From assembly GCA_026261815.1 (NCBI GenBank), contig JAMPIT010000258.1:16882501-16946500 (forward strand): a stretch of DNA of 64,000 bases, read 5' to 3'. The stretch comes from Monarcha castaneiventris obscurior. Its lineage: Eukaryota > Chordata > Aves > Passeriformes > Monarchidae. Positions within the stretch are counted from its first letter, which is position 1. Every line of letters starts with the position of its first letter. Made by a program: the position numbers and the translations under genes. The notes beneath the pieces are model-generated. The model was not told where the DNA came from. It saw only the letters and a program-made list of their open reading frames with translations, and did no database searches. Below, in pieces: positions 24,441 through 42,800 of this stretch.

Positions 24441-25670
24441 CGGGCCCGTCCCTACACACATTTGTCAGACACGTTTCAGCCAGATGCCGATTAGGTTACA
24501 CAAACAGTTGAGAGACTGTCTGCCCAGAGCAGCTCCCCATCTAATAACGAGCCTATTTGCCATTGTCCTTCTACAGTGAATAGACACTACTAGACAAAAC
24601 CATATAGAAATTTTCATTTGGAAGAATTCTAACAAAACCTTTAAAAAATAATTTTTACTTTAAAAGTATTTATTAAAGTAATTCCAACACTACCAGAATA
24701 CATCCAGTACTCTACAGCATTGCTTTATAGCCAGGTATGCAAAGAATACACTCTTAAAAAAAAGTTTGCAGCAATAGCAGGAATAGGTTATAGCCTGGCC
24801 TTCAGCCTAACTCATCTTCACTGAAAAAAGGCTGTCACTCCTGCAAGTAACACCAAAAAAATAAAAACAACCCAGAACAGTTCCTACAAGTGACCACATG
24901 GGTCAGTCCAGTCACAGACAACAGCTTTATTGTCTTGAGTCCTCTGTAGACAAACAGGGAGAGGGTCCCTGCTTGCAGGAGATGATGCTCAAGTATCAGT
25001 TTTGACAGTCCAAGAGACTTACAAATAGACAATGCACTAAAATCCCTGCTTGACACCTTACTCTCCAGAACACACCTAGGTAAAAATACCACATGCAAGA
25101 GAAATTCAGAAATAGCATTAAAGAAAAAAAGAAAGCTTATACTTCTTCCCTATCAACATGTCATGAATAAAAGGTACTTCACTAAAGCATTGAAAATACT
25201 AGGATTTACCTTAACGTGTTCAGAATGTGCATGCATAGCAGCCACCCTTCCAACAAGCATCATCACTAAAAGCCAGAGAAGCCCTTCACCCTAAATTTTA
25301 AGAGATGCTGGGGTGGGGCTAATAAGCCCAGCTGGAGCCTCCGTTTTGCAGGGTGGCAATGAGCAAGAAAGCGTGTGGGTGTGGTAGGTTAACAGGTGGT
25401 GAGCTATTTGAGGAGAAAAAACAGAGAAGAACAAGAAATCGATTTTGTTTTTCCTTGTTTAACAAAAAGACTAACAAGTCTTGCTTGTGATACCACTGTC
25501 TGTGAGGCATTTGTCATGGAAGTAATTGCCCAGCAGTAGCAGCAGGCTTTTTGAAGACTATGGATTTATATGCTGGAGGGTAGATAAAACAGTGTGTTCT
25601 GCTAGAGATACTTTCTGTACAAATTGAAAAGCACATAGAATTCTGAACTTTCTAAAATTCATTCTTAGAT
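24441..25670. other. Spacer between EVI5 and RPL5, nothing recognised
   Basis: AT-rich intergenic DNA in the divergent spacer. No open frame with recognisable content and no clear repeat family. Confidence 0.8.
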
Positions 25671-26010
25671 CACAGAATCATTTTTCATTTAGGTCAAAAA
25701 GATCTCCAAGATCATTGAGTCCAACCTTTGATCATCACATTCTCGATTAGGCCAAGGCACTAAGTGCCACGTCCAGTCTTTTCTTGAACTCCTCCAGGGA
25801 TGGTGACTATGGTACCTCCCTGGGCAGCCACTTCCAAAGCCAAACCATCTTTTCAGTGAAAGAATTCTTTCTGGTATTCAACCTGAACCTCCCCTGGTGC
25901 AGCTCGAGGCTATGTTCTCTTGTCACTAGTTGCCAGGGAGGAGAGGCCAATCTCCATCTTGCTACAACACCCTTTCAGACAGTTAAATTACATCTGAAGC
26001 TACCAAGGTC
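25671..26010 (-). mobile_element. CR1 LINE 3' fragment
   Basis: The block begins with the reverse of the CR1 tail (CACAGAATCA) and follows the familiar avian CR1 order: GAGTCCAACC, CTCCAGGGATGGTGACT, CTGGGCAGCC, AAGAATTCTTTCTGGTA, TTCTCTTGTCACTAGTTGCC. It is a 5'-truncated, moderately diverged copy on the minus strand. The far end fades near 26,010. Confidence 0.88.
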
Positions 26011-26658
26011 CCTACCAAGTAGGAGCCATGCTGGTACTTGCCTGATGTAGTAAACATTTATTTTTTCTTTCATTCTCTTGGATATTCGTATCAAATTAAT
26101 ACATATTTTAAATACTGACTTATGTATAAGTAGTGAGATGGATTGTTGGGATTTGTTTTTTTAGTGAAATGAATGAGGATAACCAGACAAATGCATCAGG
26201 AGCAAAGATTCACTATTGTCTGGCAATGTCAAGAAACCTGATGCCACTTGACCTGTTTGAACCAGTGTATATATATACACATGCAAGTCTATAGTCTTGC
26301 TTTAATTCATCAAATATCAATAATCCCAAGCATCTATAATTTATTGTAAGAACAGTATTCAACTGAGATTTTGGTTGGTTTGATGTTTTTAATTACTTGC
26401 TGTTTGATTGGTTGCAAGAATTCTCTCTAGAAAACGAAGGGAATTTAAATCCTATAATATATCCGTAATTGGTGATTTTTTTAAGATCAGATCTATGGAT
26501 TTTTTTTCTGTTTAAGAACCTCTTCTCTGTGATATATCCCTGGCTAATAACTACCTAGGCATTTAATATAAGAAGACCTGGAAGCAATCATGCATTATGT
26601 GTAAACAGAGACGATGACAGCAATATTATTTTTGCCTTAAAATTGTGTTTCTCTGATG
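26011..26658. other. Spacer between two CR1 copies
   Basis: AT-rich intergenic DNA with a short TATATATATACACAT run near 26,269. Nothing else recognised. Confidence 0.8.
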
Positions 26659-27110
26659 TCACAGAATCGATTAGGTTGGAAAAGACCTCTGAGGTCATCA
26701 AATCAAAGCCTTGACTGAACACCACCATGTCAGTTAAACCATGGCACCGAGTGCCATATCCAGTCTTAAACACCTGCAGGGACAGTGACTCCTCACCTCC
26801 CAGGGCAGCCCATTCCAATGCCCAGTCACTCTTTCTGTGAAGGAATTCCTTCCAGTGTCCATCCTAAGGCTCTCCTAGTGCAGCTTTAGACTACGTCGTC
26901 TTGTCCTATCGCTGATTGCCTGGGAGAAGAGGCCGACCCCCATGTTGCTATAACCTCCTCTCAGGCACTTGTGGAGAGTGATAACGTCTCCCCTGAGCCT
27001 CCTTCTCTCCAGGCAAAACACCCGCAGCTCCCTCAGCCGCTCCTCACAGGACGCGTTCATTCTCCAGACCCAGCTGCGTTGCCCCGCTCCGGAGCGGCCC
27101 CGGCACCTGA
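26659..27110 (-). mobile_element. CR1 LINE 3' fragment next to the RPL5 promoter
   Basis: It starts with CACAGAATCG and GGTTGGAAAAGACCTC, runs through CCAGGGCAGCCCATTCCAATG, CTTGTCCTATCGCTGATTGCC and CTCCCCTGAGCCTCCTTCTC, and fades at CTCCAGACCCAGCTGCGTTG. It is a better preserved minus-strand CR1 than the one before it. Its inner end merges into the CpG island, about 225 bases upstream of the RPL5 start. Confidence 0.9.
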
Positions 27111-27334
27111 GCGCGTCCCTCCCGCAGCAGCGGCGGCGGCGGCGCCCGGGGCTCGGGGCGCTCCGGGGCCTCAGGGCGGAGCGGGGAGCGCCCCCTGGCG
27201 GGCGGAGCGGGCACAGCGCCCCGCGGCGGGAGCCGCCCGCGCTCGGTCCGCCGGGCCGGCAGGGGGCAGCACGGCGCGCGCGTGGCCCCGCCCCGCCGGG
27301 CAGGGCAGGAGCTGCGGCTGCGCGGGGCGCGCGG

Positions 27335-27343
27335 CCTTTTCCC
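27335..27343 (+). promoter_or_regulatory. RPL5: 5'TOP tract at RPL5 transcription start
   Basis: CCTTTTCCC lies 78 bases upstream of the RPL5 ATG. Ribosomal protein mRNAs begin with C followed by 4-15 pyrimidines (5'TOP), which puts their translation under mTOR/LARP1 control. The start is placed at the first or second C from this rule; it was not measured. Confidence 0.75.
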
Positions 27344-27412
27344 GTTCGCTGCGGAGCGCAGTCGTTGTGCGGAGCGGGCCCCGGCCTGAGGGACCGGACA
27401 GTGCCTGGCACG

Positions 27413-27415
27413 ATG
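27413..27415 (+). CDS. RPL5: RPL5 coding exon 1 (start codon only)
   Basis: Exon 1 ends with the ATG itself; the next exon starts with Gly2 in phase 0, as in other vertebrate RPL5 genes. The context CACGATGG is a good start. The following donor, ATG|gtcggt, is weaker than consensus at +3 and +4 but keeps G at +5. The 5' leader would be about 78 bases from the TOP tract. Confidence 0.85.
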
Positions 27416-28133
27416 GTCGGTACCGGCTCGGGGGGGCTCGGGGGCATCGCGCCCGCCGGCCTGCGCCCGCCGCGCCGCGCTGCCCGCACGGATGGCGTCC
27501 GATTGCCGCGGGCTCGGGGCGGCCGCCCGGCGCCGGCGTGGCAATGGCTGCCGTTCTGCCGGGCAGCGCCGCGGGCGGCTCGAGGGGCTCCGGCGGGGCC
27601 CGACACGGCCCCGTTACCGCCTGCGCTGCCCGCCTGGGCCGCGTCCCGCCGGGTCCCGCCGGCCGTGGCTGGGGCGGGCCCGGGCCGCGGGGCCGGGTCT
27701 GACAGAGCCCCCGGTGCCCCGCAGCAGCCGCGCCGGGCCCCGGGTTGCGGTGTTGGGCTGGGTGATGGCGGGGGGCTGCGGGGGAAGCGGCTCCGTGGCA
27801 GAACGCGCCAGAGAAGTCACTGGCTGTGCGGGAGTGACAGGAAATGAGTACGGTCACTGCTCCGGTCCGTGCGGACGGGCCTTCAGTTAACAGATGCACC
27901 TTGGTTTTCTCTTGAAACATTAGTTTCTGTGGGAGGGGTAGAATTTATAGGGTTTGATGTGCCGAGTGGTTTTTTCCCATTTCATTTTTATAGCGCTCTT
28001 TTTATCTAAACATACAAGAAAATCTGTTTAATTTCTGATTGCACTACGGTTTAATCATGGCGCATTTAGTTAGAATGGTCTTGGCTTACAGGGTTATATG
28101 TTAATAACATGTAATTTATATCTCTTATCCAAG
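27416..28133 (+). other. RPL5 intron 1
   Basis: Its first 450 bases are part of the CpG island; the rest is AT-rich. No snoRNA or exon was recognised. Confidence 0.85.
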
Positions 28134-28203
28134 GGGTTTGTGAAAGTTGTCAAGAATAAGGCATACTTCAAGAGATACCAAGTGAAATTCAGGAGAAGGA
28201 GAG
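28134..28203 (+). CDS. RPL5: RPL5 coding exon 2
   Basis: It encodes [20 protein letters not shown] followed by RRR and the first base of a Glu codon (residues 2-24). This basic N-terminal segment contacts 5S rRNA and includes nuclear import signals. Acceptor ttatccaag, donor AGAG|gtatta. 70 nt, phase 0 in, phase 1 out. Confidence 0.98.
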
Positions 28204-28299
28204 GTATTACTAAATTCCTTGTAACACACAATCAAATGTCCTTGGTGAATATTCCTACTTTGTTCATGCATTTTGCACACTGCAACTGTTGTTTTTCAG

Positions 28300-28415
28300 A
28301 GGGAAAAACTGATTACTATGCTCGCAAACGTTTAGTAATTCAAGACAAAAACAAGTACAACACTCCTAAGTACAGGATGATTGTGCGTGTTACCAACAGA
28401 GACATCATCTGCCAG
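28300..28415 (+). CDS. RPL5: RPL5 coding exon 3
   Basis: It completes Glu25 and encodes [20 protein letters not shown] to TNRDIICQ (residues 25-63), the first part of the uL18 fold. Acceptor gtttttcag, donor CAG|gtaagg. 116 nt, phase 1 in, phase 0 out. The preceding intron is only 96 bases. Confidence 0.99.
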
Positions 28416-30617
<2,202 letters not shown>

Positions 30618-30820
30618 CTTCTGAATAAATTTGGCCTTGATAAGATCTATGAAGGCCAAGTTGAAGTCACTGGTGATGAATACAATGTGGAAAGCGTGGA
30701 TGGCAAGCCTGGTGCTTTTACATGCTACCTGGATGCAGGTCTTGCCAGAACTACCACTGGAAATAAAGTCTTCGGTGCTCTGAAGGGTGCAGTGGATGGT
30801 GGGCTGTCCATCCCTCATAG
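30618..30820 (+). CDS. RPL5: RPL5 coding exon 5
   Basis: It encodes [20 protein letters not shown] to DGGLSIPH plus two bases of Ser176 (residues 109-175). Acceptor tttcctacag, donor ATAG|gtaata. 203 nt, phase 0 in, phase 2 out. It is the exon just upstream of the SNORD21 intron. Confidence 0.99.
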
Positions 30821-33746
<2,926 letters not shown>

Positions 33747-33788
33747 GACAACTTCCACAGTTTTCTGTGAAGCTTCAGAAAAAGTGGC

Positions 33789-33794
33789 AATAAA
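33789..33794 (+). terminator. RPL5: RPL5 polyadenylation signal
   Basis: AATAAA 43 bases after the stop codon, in GGCAATAAATTTATTG. Cleavage is expected about 33,810-33,820. The short 3' UTR is typical of ribosomal protein genes. Confidence 0.92.
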
Positions 33795-33819
33795 TTTATT
33801 GAGGAAGCAACTGTGTAAG

Positions 33820-36259
33820 ACCAGCTTATTTATACAGTTTATAAAAACAGAGAATATTTTTTATTATCTAGATAGTCTGTACCTGAAAAGTTTTTTTTTC
33901 TCCTCTTTCAAAGTACTGTCTGAATTGAGTTTTCATAGAGAAGAGAGGTGACAGACTTCAAAGACGAAGGCTGCTGCATCAGAATTACTCCTATAAGAAG
34001 GGGAAGGAAATCAATTAGAATAATTTTTGGCGTAGCTAGTATCAAGGACTAAATATAAGAGCTTGCTGCTTCTAAGTAGAGAAAGATTTAAAATTCTTAA
34101 GCTGAATACTTCGCATTATTTAGCTGATCAGAGAATTTACTTTTAAGTTGCATGTACAGGAGTAGGTATGGAGGCCTTGTTAAGGAAACATTCTTAAGAT
34201 TTCCTGGCAGCTGCACATCAGAGCCTTTCCTCCTTAACTCCCCACACCCTCACATGCAGCCAGACCCTGTTCCCTTCCCATTCACCCCTAGGGTTCCCTT
34301 AGCAGGGCCCATGACAGCCCCTTCCACAAGGCAGTTCATTCCTGGTGCAGGAACAACTCGAGATGGTTGCCCTGAGGAGCACCCCTGGGTTTTTATACCC
34401 TCACACTCCCCCCCATGCCAGTCTCTACCTCATTTGTCTCCTGCCTCCCCTCTCCATGTCCATCCACCAGTAACTGGTTTTCATCTCCTTACACAAAAGG
34501 GTGGTTCCCACCCAGAGCCCAGTGTGTGTTTCCTTCTGCAGCTTGCAGGCTGAGCTGCCTGGCAGAGAAGTATTCCTCACGAGCCTGGTCCTTTTTCTCC
34601 TCCTACCTCTCAGTTTTTCTGTGTGCCAAGGGGTTTCCCACTAGACTTAGAGAAATCATTTGCACAGTTTAAACATGAATCGAGTAGGCTACGTGCAGGA
34701 ATGTTTTGCTCTAAGATAGTGGTAGTTGGTGTAAATACTGCTATTGAAAAAAAAAAAAAGAGGCCTGTGATTTATTGTAAACAAAAGTGTATTTTTTTTT
34801 CCAATGAAAGCTTCAACTTGATGCAACAGTAATAAAAATGAGGATTCTGTACAACAAACTGCACTATTTAACATATTCTCCCGTTGTTAAAATACTCAGT
34901 GATGCTGGGTACTTTAAGTAATCTCTGCCCAAATAGCAGTCACTGTCAGATTTTTTCACCAAGTATATGACCACTTTACACTTTTAGTGCATTGCTCGTT
35001 ACAAATACTTATTCATAGTTGGAGCACATTAGCAAGTTCAAGACAAGAGCATGGGCATGGTATTTCTTAAAGGCTGGTGTTCACAAAACAATCTTAACCC
35101 AAGCTGCATATTATTACATCTGGTGTGGAGAAAGTACTTTATTGTGGTCCTGTACTTCAGTTTCATCATTCTAGAAATGCATTTGAAACAGGATACCTAC
35201 AGCAATTAACCTTTCAAATACATAAATAAAGCTTGTTCTTACCTCTGCTGAAAATGAATTAAGGGGCCAGGATTCAGAAGTATACAGATGACTGCCATTA
35301 AAATCAGAAAGATTGAACAACTTTGTACCTAAAGCATTTATAAATTAAACATTCAACAGGCAAGTATTGAGCATGTATTAAGGTGTTTTATGGACATCCA
35401 ATTCTGCATAATTATGAACACAGATGTAAATCTGAAAAATAACAAGGGTGCAGATTAAAGGTGGTAGAGTGGTCATGCTTTGTGGGGTGCCAGGATCAGA
35501 TTATGTTTATTTACTCATGGCTTGAGTCTTAACAATGACTCAGAGATGCTACTCGAACAGTCACACACTGCAGCTCACTTAGTAACAGCTAGGAATGAGC
35601 TGCAAAATACCTCATAGGCTCCCATTTGAGCAATATTGCACAATCCTGAACAATCCAGCTTCTGTCTTAAAATTCAGATCTAGCTCTTGCTTACATACTT
35701 CCTGCAGTAGTTAAGATTGAAGTACAGCTAAATGTGGAGGGACAGTAAAGAGTCAAGACTATCCACAACTATTAACTTGTTTATCATGTCATACAGCAGA
35801 TTCCTACACTATGCAAACTTCCTTTTTTAACTGGTAGGACACTTCTGCTATTCAGTATTTTTAAAAATTAACTTCATTTTTCATACTATAGCTTAGTTGA
35901 CAAAGTCCTTGCTTTTCAATATTTGCTGCAGCTTAATTTGGGTTAAAGATTTCCACTGAAGTTTTTGAAACCGATGCTGGTATTGCTGCTAAACCATATA
36001 GATGATTTTAAGAAATAATATTCTAAAATTCTTGGCTCCCAAAGGGCTCACCATACAATGACTTAATTAAAAAATGCTGAACTACTTAAACATTCAAGAT
36101 GTAAACATGAGGTAACAATGTGTAAACAGAATCTGATTTGTCTCATATTACAACCTATCCATTCTAGAATAAAATTCTGATTTTCCACAGTTAAAAAATT
36201 CTTTAATGTGCAAATTCTGCCATGCCAAGGTATTAGTAAACTTCAATCTCACAGTTCAG
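33820..36259. other. Interval between RPL5 and DIPK1A 3' ends
   Basis: About 2.4 kb between converging genes. Part may be DIPK1A 3' UTR if a distal polyA site is used (TTTATT, i.e. AATAAA on the minus strand, also occurs near 35,508 and 34,766). A C-rich patch lies about 34,220-34,560. No gene or known repeat recognised. Confidence 0.65.
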
Positions 36260-36721
36260 TTTATTCATAACAGCAGCTTGGACTTGGACACATGATTTGC
36301 AGTAGTGGCAATTCTTCATAAAACTACTTAGGAGAAAAATCCTCTGCAGGTATTTCACAAATGAGCAATGTTTTTCACAGAAATGGAAGATGTTCCCTCA
36401 GCTGATGTGGTGGCATAGTGAATACTTTCATCCTGTTCAAGATCTGACAAAGTGCACAGAACAGTCAAGCATGCAGAGTTGTTGTTTCCATAACAGCACT
36501 GAACAGCAGAAGTACTTCTGGCCTCTGCCAATCATTCAGTGGCATGTTCATTCTTCAACAAGCCCTGTCATAGGTTACTGACTGAAGGGCAAGACTCAAA
36601 GAGCCACTAATAAAATCTGGGTAAAGAAATATCTTTTTAAGAAGGTGCAGATTGTTTTTATCAAATGTCTTGGGCCACCTCTAGTGGCAGGCATCAATAT
36701 TCTCTTCTGCTGGTGGAGAGG
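36260..36721 (-). other. DIPK1A: Putative DIPK1A 3' UTR with nearest polyA signal
   Basis: The minus strand has AATAAA at 36,265-36,260, about 460 bases after the stop codon, the first such signal downstream. Whether it is the main site cannot be told from sequence alone. Confidence 0.45.
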
Positions 36722-39593
<2,872 letters not shown>

Positions 39594-39702
39594 TTAAGAG
39601 ACACAACTGGTTTTATCCGTAACTGAAATTGTAATCTTACTTCAGCATGATAGAATATGATTAAATTACATGTGGCACTGACTGAATCAGTCAAACACTT
39701 CA

Positions 39703-39861
<159 letters not shown>

Positions 39862-42800
39862 CTAGAGCACACAAAGAGAAAATACTGTTTGTAATTCACT
39901 GAGCAGCAGTAAACATGATTTACTATTTCATCTTTAAGGAATTTGACTTCCACAGTGATAAAATAAGCAGACTGCATTATATGGAATATTTGCTTCCTGC
40001 AGTGAGCAAAACTGATAGGGGAGGTCAGTTTGACTTATGTAAGTGGAAGGAAAATTGAGATATAAATAAATAGAACAAAAGGTGTCAGACCCTCACAGGG
40101 CAAGCCAGACTGCAGGAACCAATTTGATCAAAATCATAAACTGCCAGAGCTCAATTAAGTGCATTTTTCTCTAAGACCAGTTATGTTCCACTCATGGTAA
40201 ATCAAATCCAACAGACCAGGAATTCGGTCAAAAAATAATCTGTGTTAATGTGCAAACACACAAGATTGATATACAATGAGCAGGGTGGATATCAGGGTCA
40301 GGTTCCATGTGCTGAAGTCTCTCTCCTTCCTTGAAATGACACCGTTTAATTATGCAAATAAAATTCTTCTGTACTAGCCTCACCTTCAGTGGTCTTTCCT
40401 GCAACAATGTGCATGACTTCCCTGTTGTTTCTGTGGCCTCACACAGACAGTTTACACAGGGGCAGAAGGAAAAACTATTTATAAATTAAGAACTGAGGGA
40501 GAGCTAAGTGTCTTGCAAAGTAGGAAGGATGCTTTGATCCTTTCCTTCTTTTTTTTCCCTCCTCTTCAGAGTCTGGTGTGCTAACAGGTTGATTTTCATA
40601 CTCACACCAGGATTAGAAACTAATTAGAAAGTCAGGATCAGCTTTAGCAGCAGGATATAAGGAAAGTGCATGACAGCAGCTGTATTTGGTCAGCATAAGA
40701 CCCATTTCTATCAGTATCCTGATCTTCAGCAATGCCTATAAACAGATACTATCCAAGACTGAGAACATAAATAATATATTCTAAATGTGCTCCCAGTTTC
40801 CTCTAGAAGAACTTGCTAAGCCAGATGTGATATTCTGTATTTAGTAAATCTCAAATCATTTATCTTTCATTTAAAATATTTCAATTTACCCAGACTCCCT
40901 TAAAAATCTACATAAGCTTTTAGCATCCACAACAAACTTTAGCAATTAATTCTCAGGTCTACTATCCACTACCAAGGTCAGGCACTGGACTTTATTTTAG
41001 TGAAGTCTGATTCATATAAACTTTGTTTGAGACCCCCTAGTTCATGTATTGGAAGAGAAGAGTGAACAATTTCTGTCTACTCTGTCCCCATCTGACATGG
41101 TTTTGTAGGCCTCTGTAACACACCTCCCTGTGATGTCCTCTCTTTTCCAGACTGACAGGTTCTAACTTGACTGTTCATCATAGAGAAGCTATTCCCTATG
41201 TTTGGAAAAGGTTCCAAGAAAAGTAGTAACGATGAGCAGTTTTGCCATCACATACATACACAGAACGGCAGCAGATGTAAATAAGCATTTTTTAAAATTA
41301 GAAACACTGCAATAATTTATTAGTATTTGTTAAAATATGACAAACAACCAGCATGCATTACACCCTTTCTCTTGGAAACAAAAAATCCAGAAAAAGTCAG
41401 TTTCAAAAGACCCAAAGGTGATTCCAATCCATAAGGCTGTGGTCCTGCCACATGCCTCAGCTGTGCATTCCTATTCCTTCACACCTTCACAGACACTCAC
41501 TTGACAATCTTAAAACTACCTGGTTAAAAAAAGAGAGAGTTACAATTAACTTTTTATGCCAGTGATTTCTTTTAGAGACGGGTTTTATAATTTGGGGGGT
41601 TTTAAAGCTATTTCTAAAAACCCTGTTATTTAGCAGAACATGAAGCACAGGAAACTACTGGTAAAATCTGGGGAAGATCAACAGAAATAAAACTGACAAT
41701 TTCAGGGAAAGCTGTTTCTTGTGTAAAAACTGCTTGGGAACCAAGGCTTCTGAGACAACAAATCCTCTTCATTCCTCAGTGTTTCTTGTTGAATCCTTCC
41801 ATGAACCTTTATAATACACTTTAAACCAAAGTGCTATTTAATGAAATTTTGTATTATTGTAGGCATTCAGTACAACCTCAGAGACCAGCAGTGGCCTGCA
41901 GGCCTCAGGATGGCTGCGGAATATTGACCATACTCACAGTACAGATACTGTATATATTGTCCTCCTCCTTAGGAGAAAGAGAATGTACTTGAGACCGAAA
42001 ACCTCCCCAAATGCCATCTGACTACATCATGTATTTGGCAGGAAGTTCCAGAGAAGCTAGATTTATTTTGAGCTCAGCACTGTGCCAATGGAGTCATGCA
42101 GCTTTTGACTAGCAAAAGCCACCCTGCCAGTTCAGAGCATGGACAAGCAGCATCCCTCTGCTCATAGACAGCCAAGGCTCCACTCTCTGGTTCAAACAGA
42201 ATTACTTATAATAAGGACTTCCTCATCATGCTCAGGAAAAAGCCTGATCATTATTTGATTTCTTCGCATACGTTCCCCTACCAAATTTTCACTTTCTCCC
42301 CAGAATCAGTCTGTGAGTGTAGACACAGTTCACTTCATCTGGCACAGGCTGTCCTAATGCAGGGACATGGATTTACTGAGCCTGGTTTGGTCACATGAGT
42401 GCTGGTGCACCCAGAACACAGAGGATTTACACCTACCATGCACATCCTGGGTACACATTTCTGAGCAAGAAGTCCCAAACAGTACTTAGGGAGCAACACA
42501 TATAGATGGACTCCATTTGAAACTGTGACAAACTGCCAGGAAACTTGTAAAAACAAAATTTTTAGGGCAACAAAATGACAGAGAGTTCCAAAATTATCAA
42601 AAAAGGGAAGAAAGTATTCAAAACAAGGAAACAGTTTCTTTTTTCATCTCTACTCTTCCGTCAAGACTTAAATATGAGCCAGGGAATGCAAGAATGAGGG
42701 AAAGCACTTGTAATTCTTGATATTACTGATTCAACTTCTTCCATCACTTGTATATTCTGCTAAGTCATGTGCACTGAATAATAATTAGACATTCATCCCC

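Larger units (their letters stand above)
27060..27860. promoter_or_regulatory. RPL5: CpG island, RPL5 promoter and first intron
   Basis: A dense CpG island spans the RPL5 start, including GC boxes such as GGCCCCGCCCCG near 27,283. There is no clear TATA box, as is usual for ribosomal protein genes. Its upstream edge merges with a CR1 tail. Open frames here (for example 26,969-27,847) are GC artefacts. Confidence 0.9.

Noticed and set aside
26875..27920. Long open frames on both strands at the RPL5 CpG island
   Set aside because: Same GC effect; one also crosses a CR1. The real product from here is RPL5 with only ATG in exon 1.
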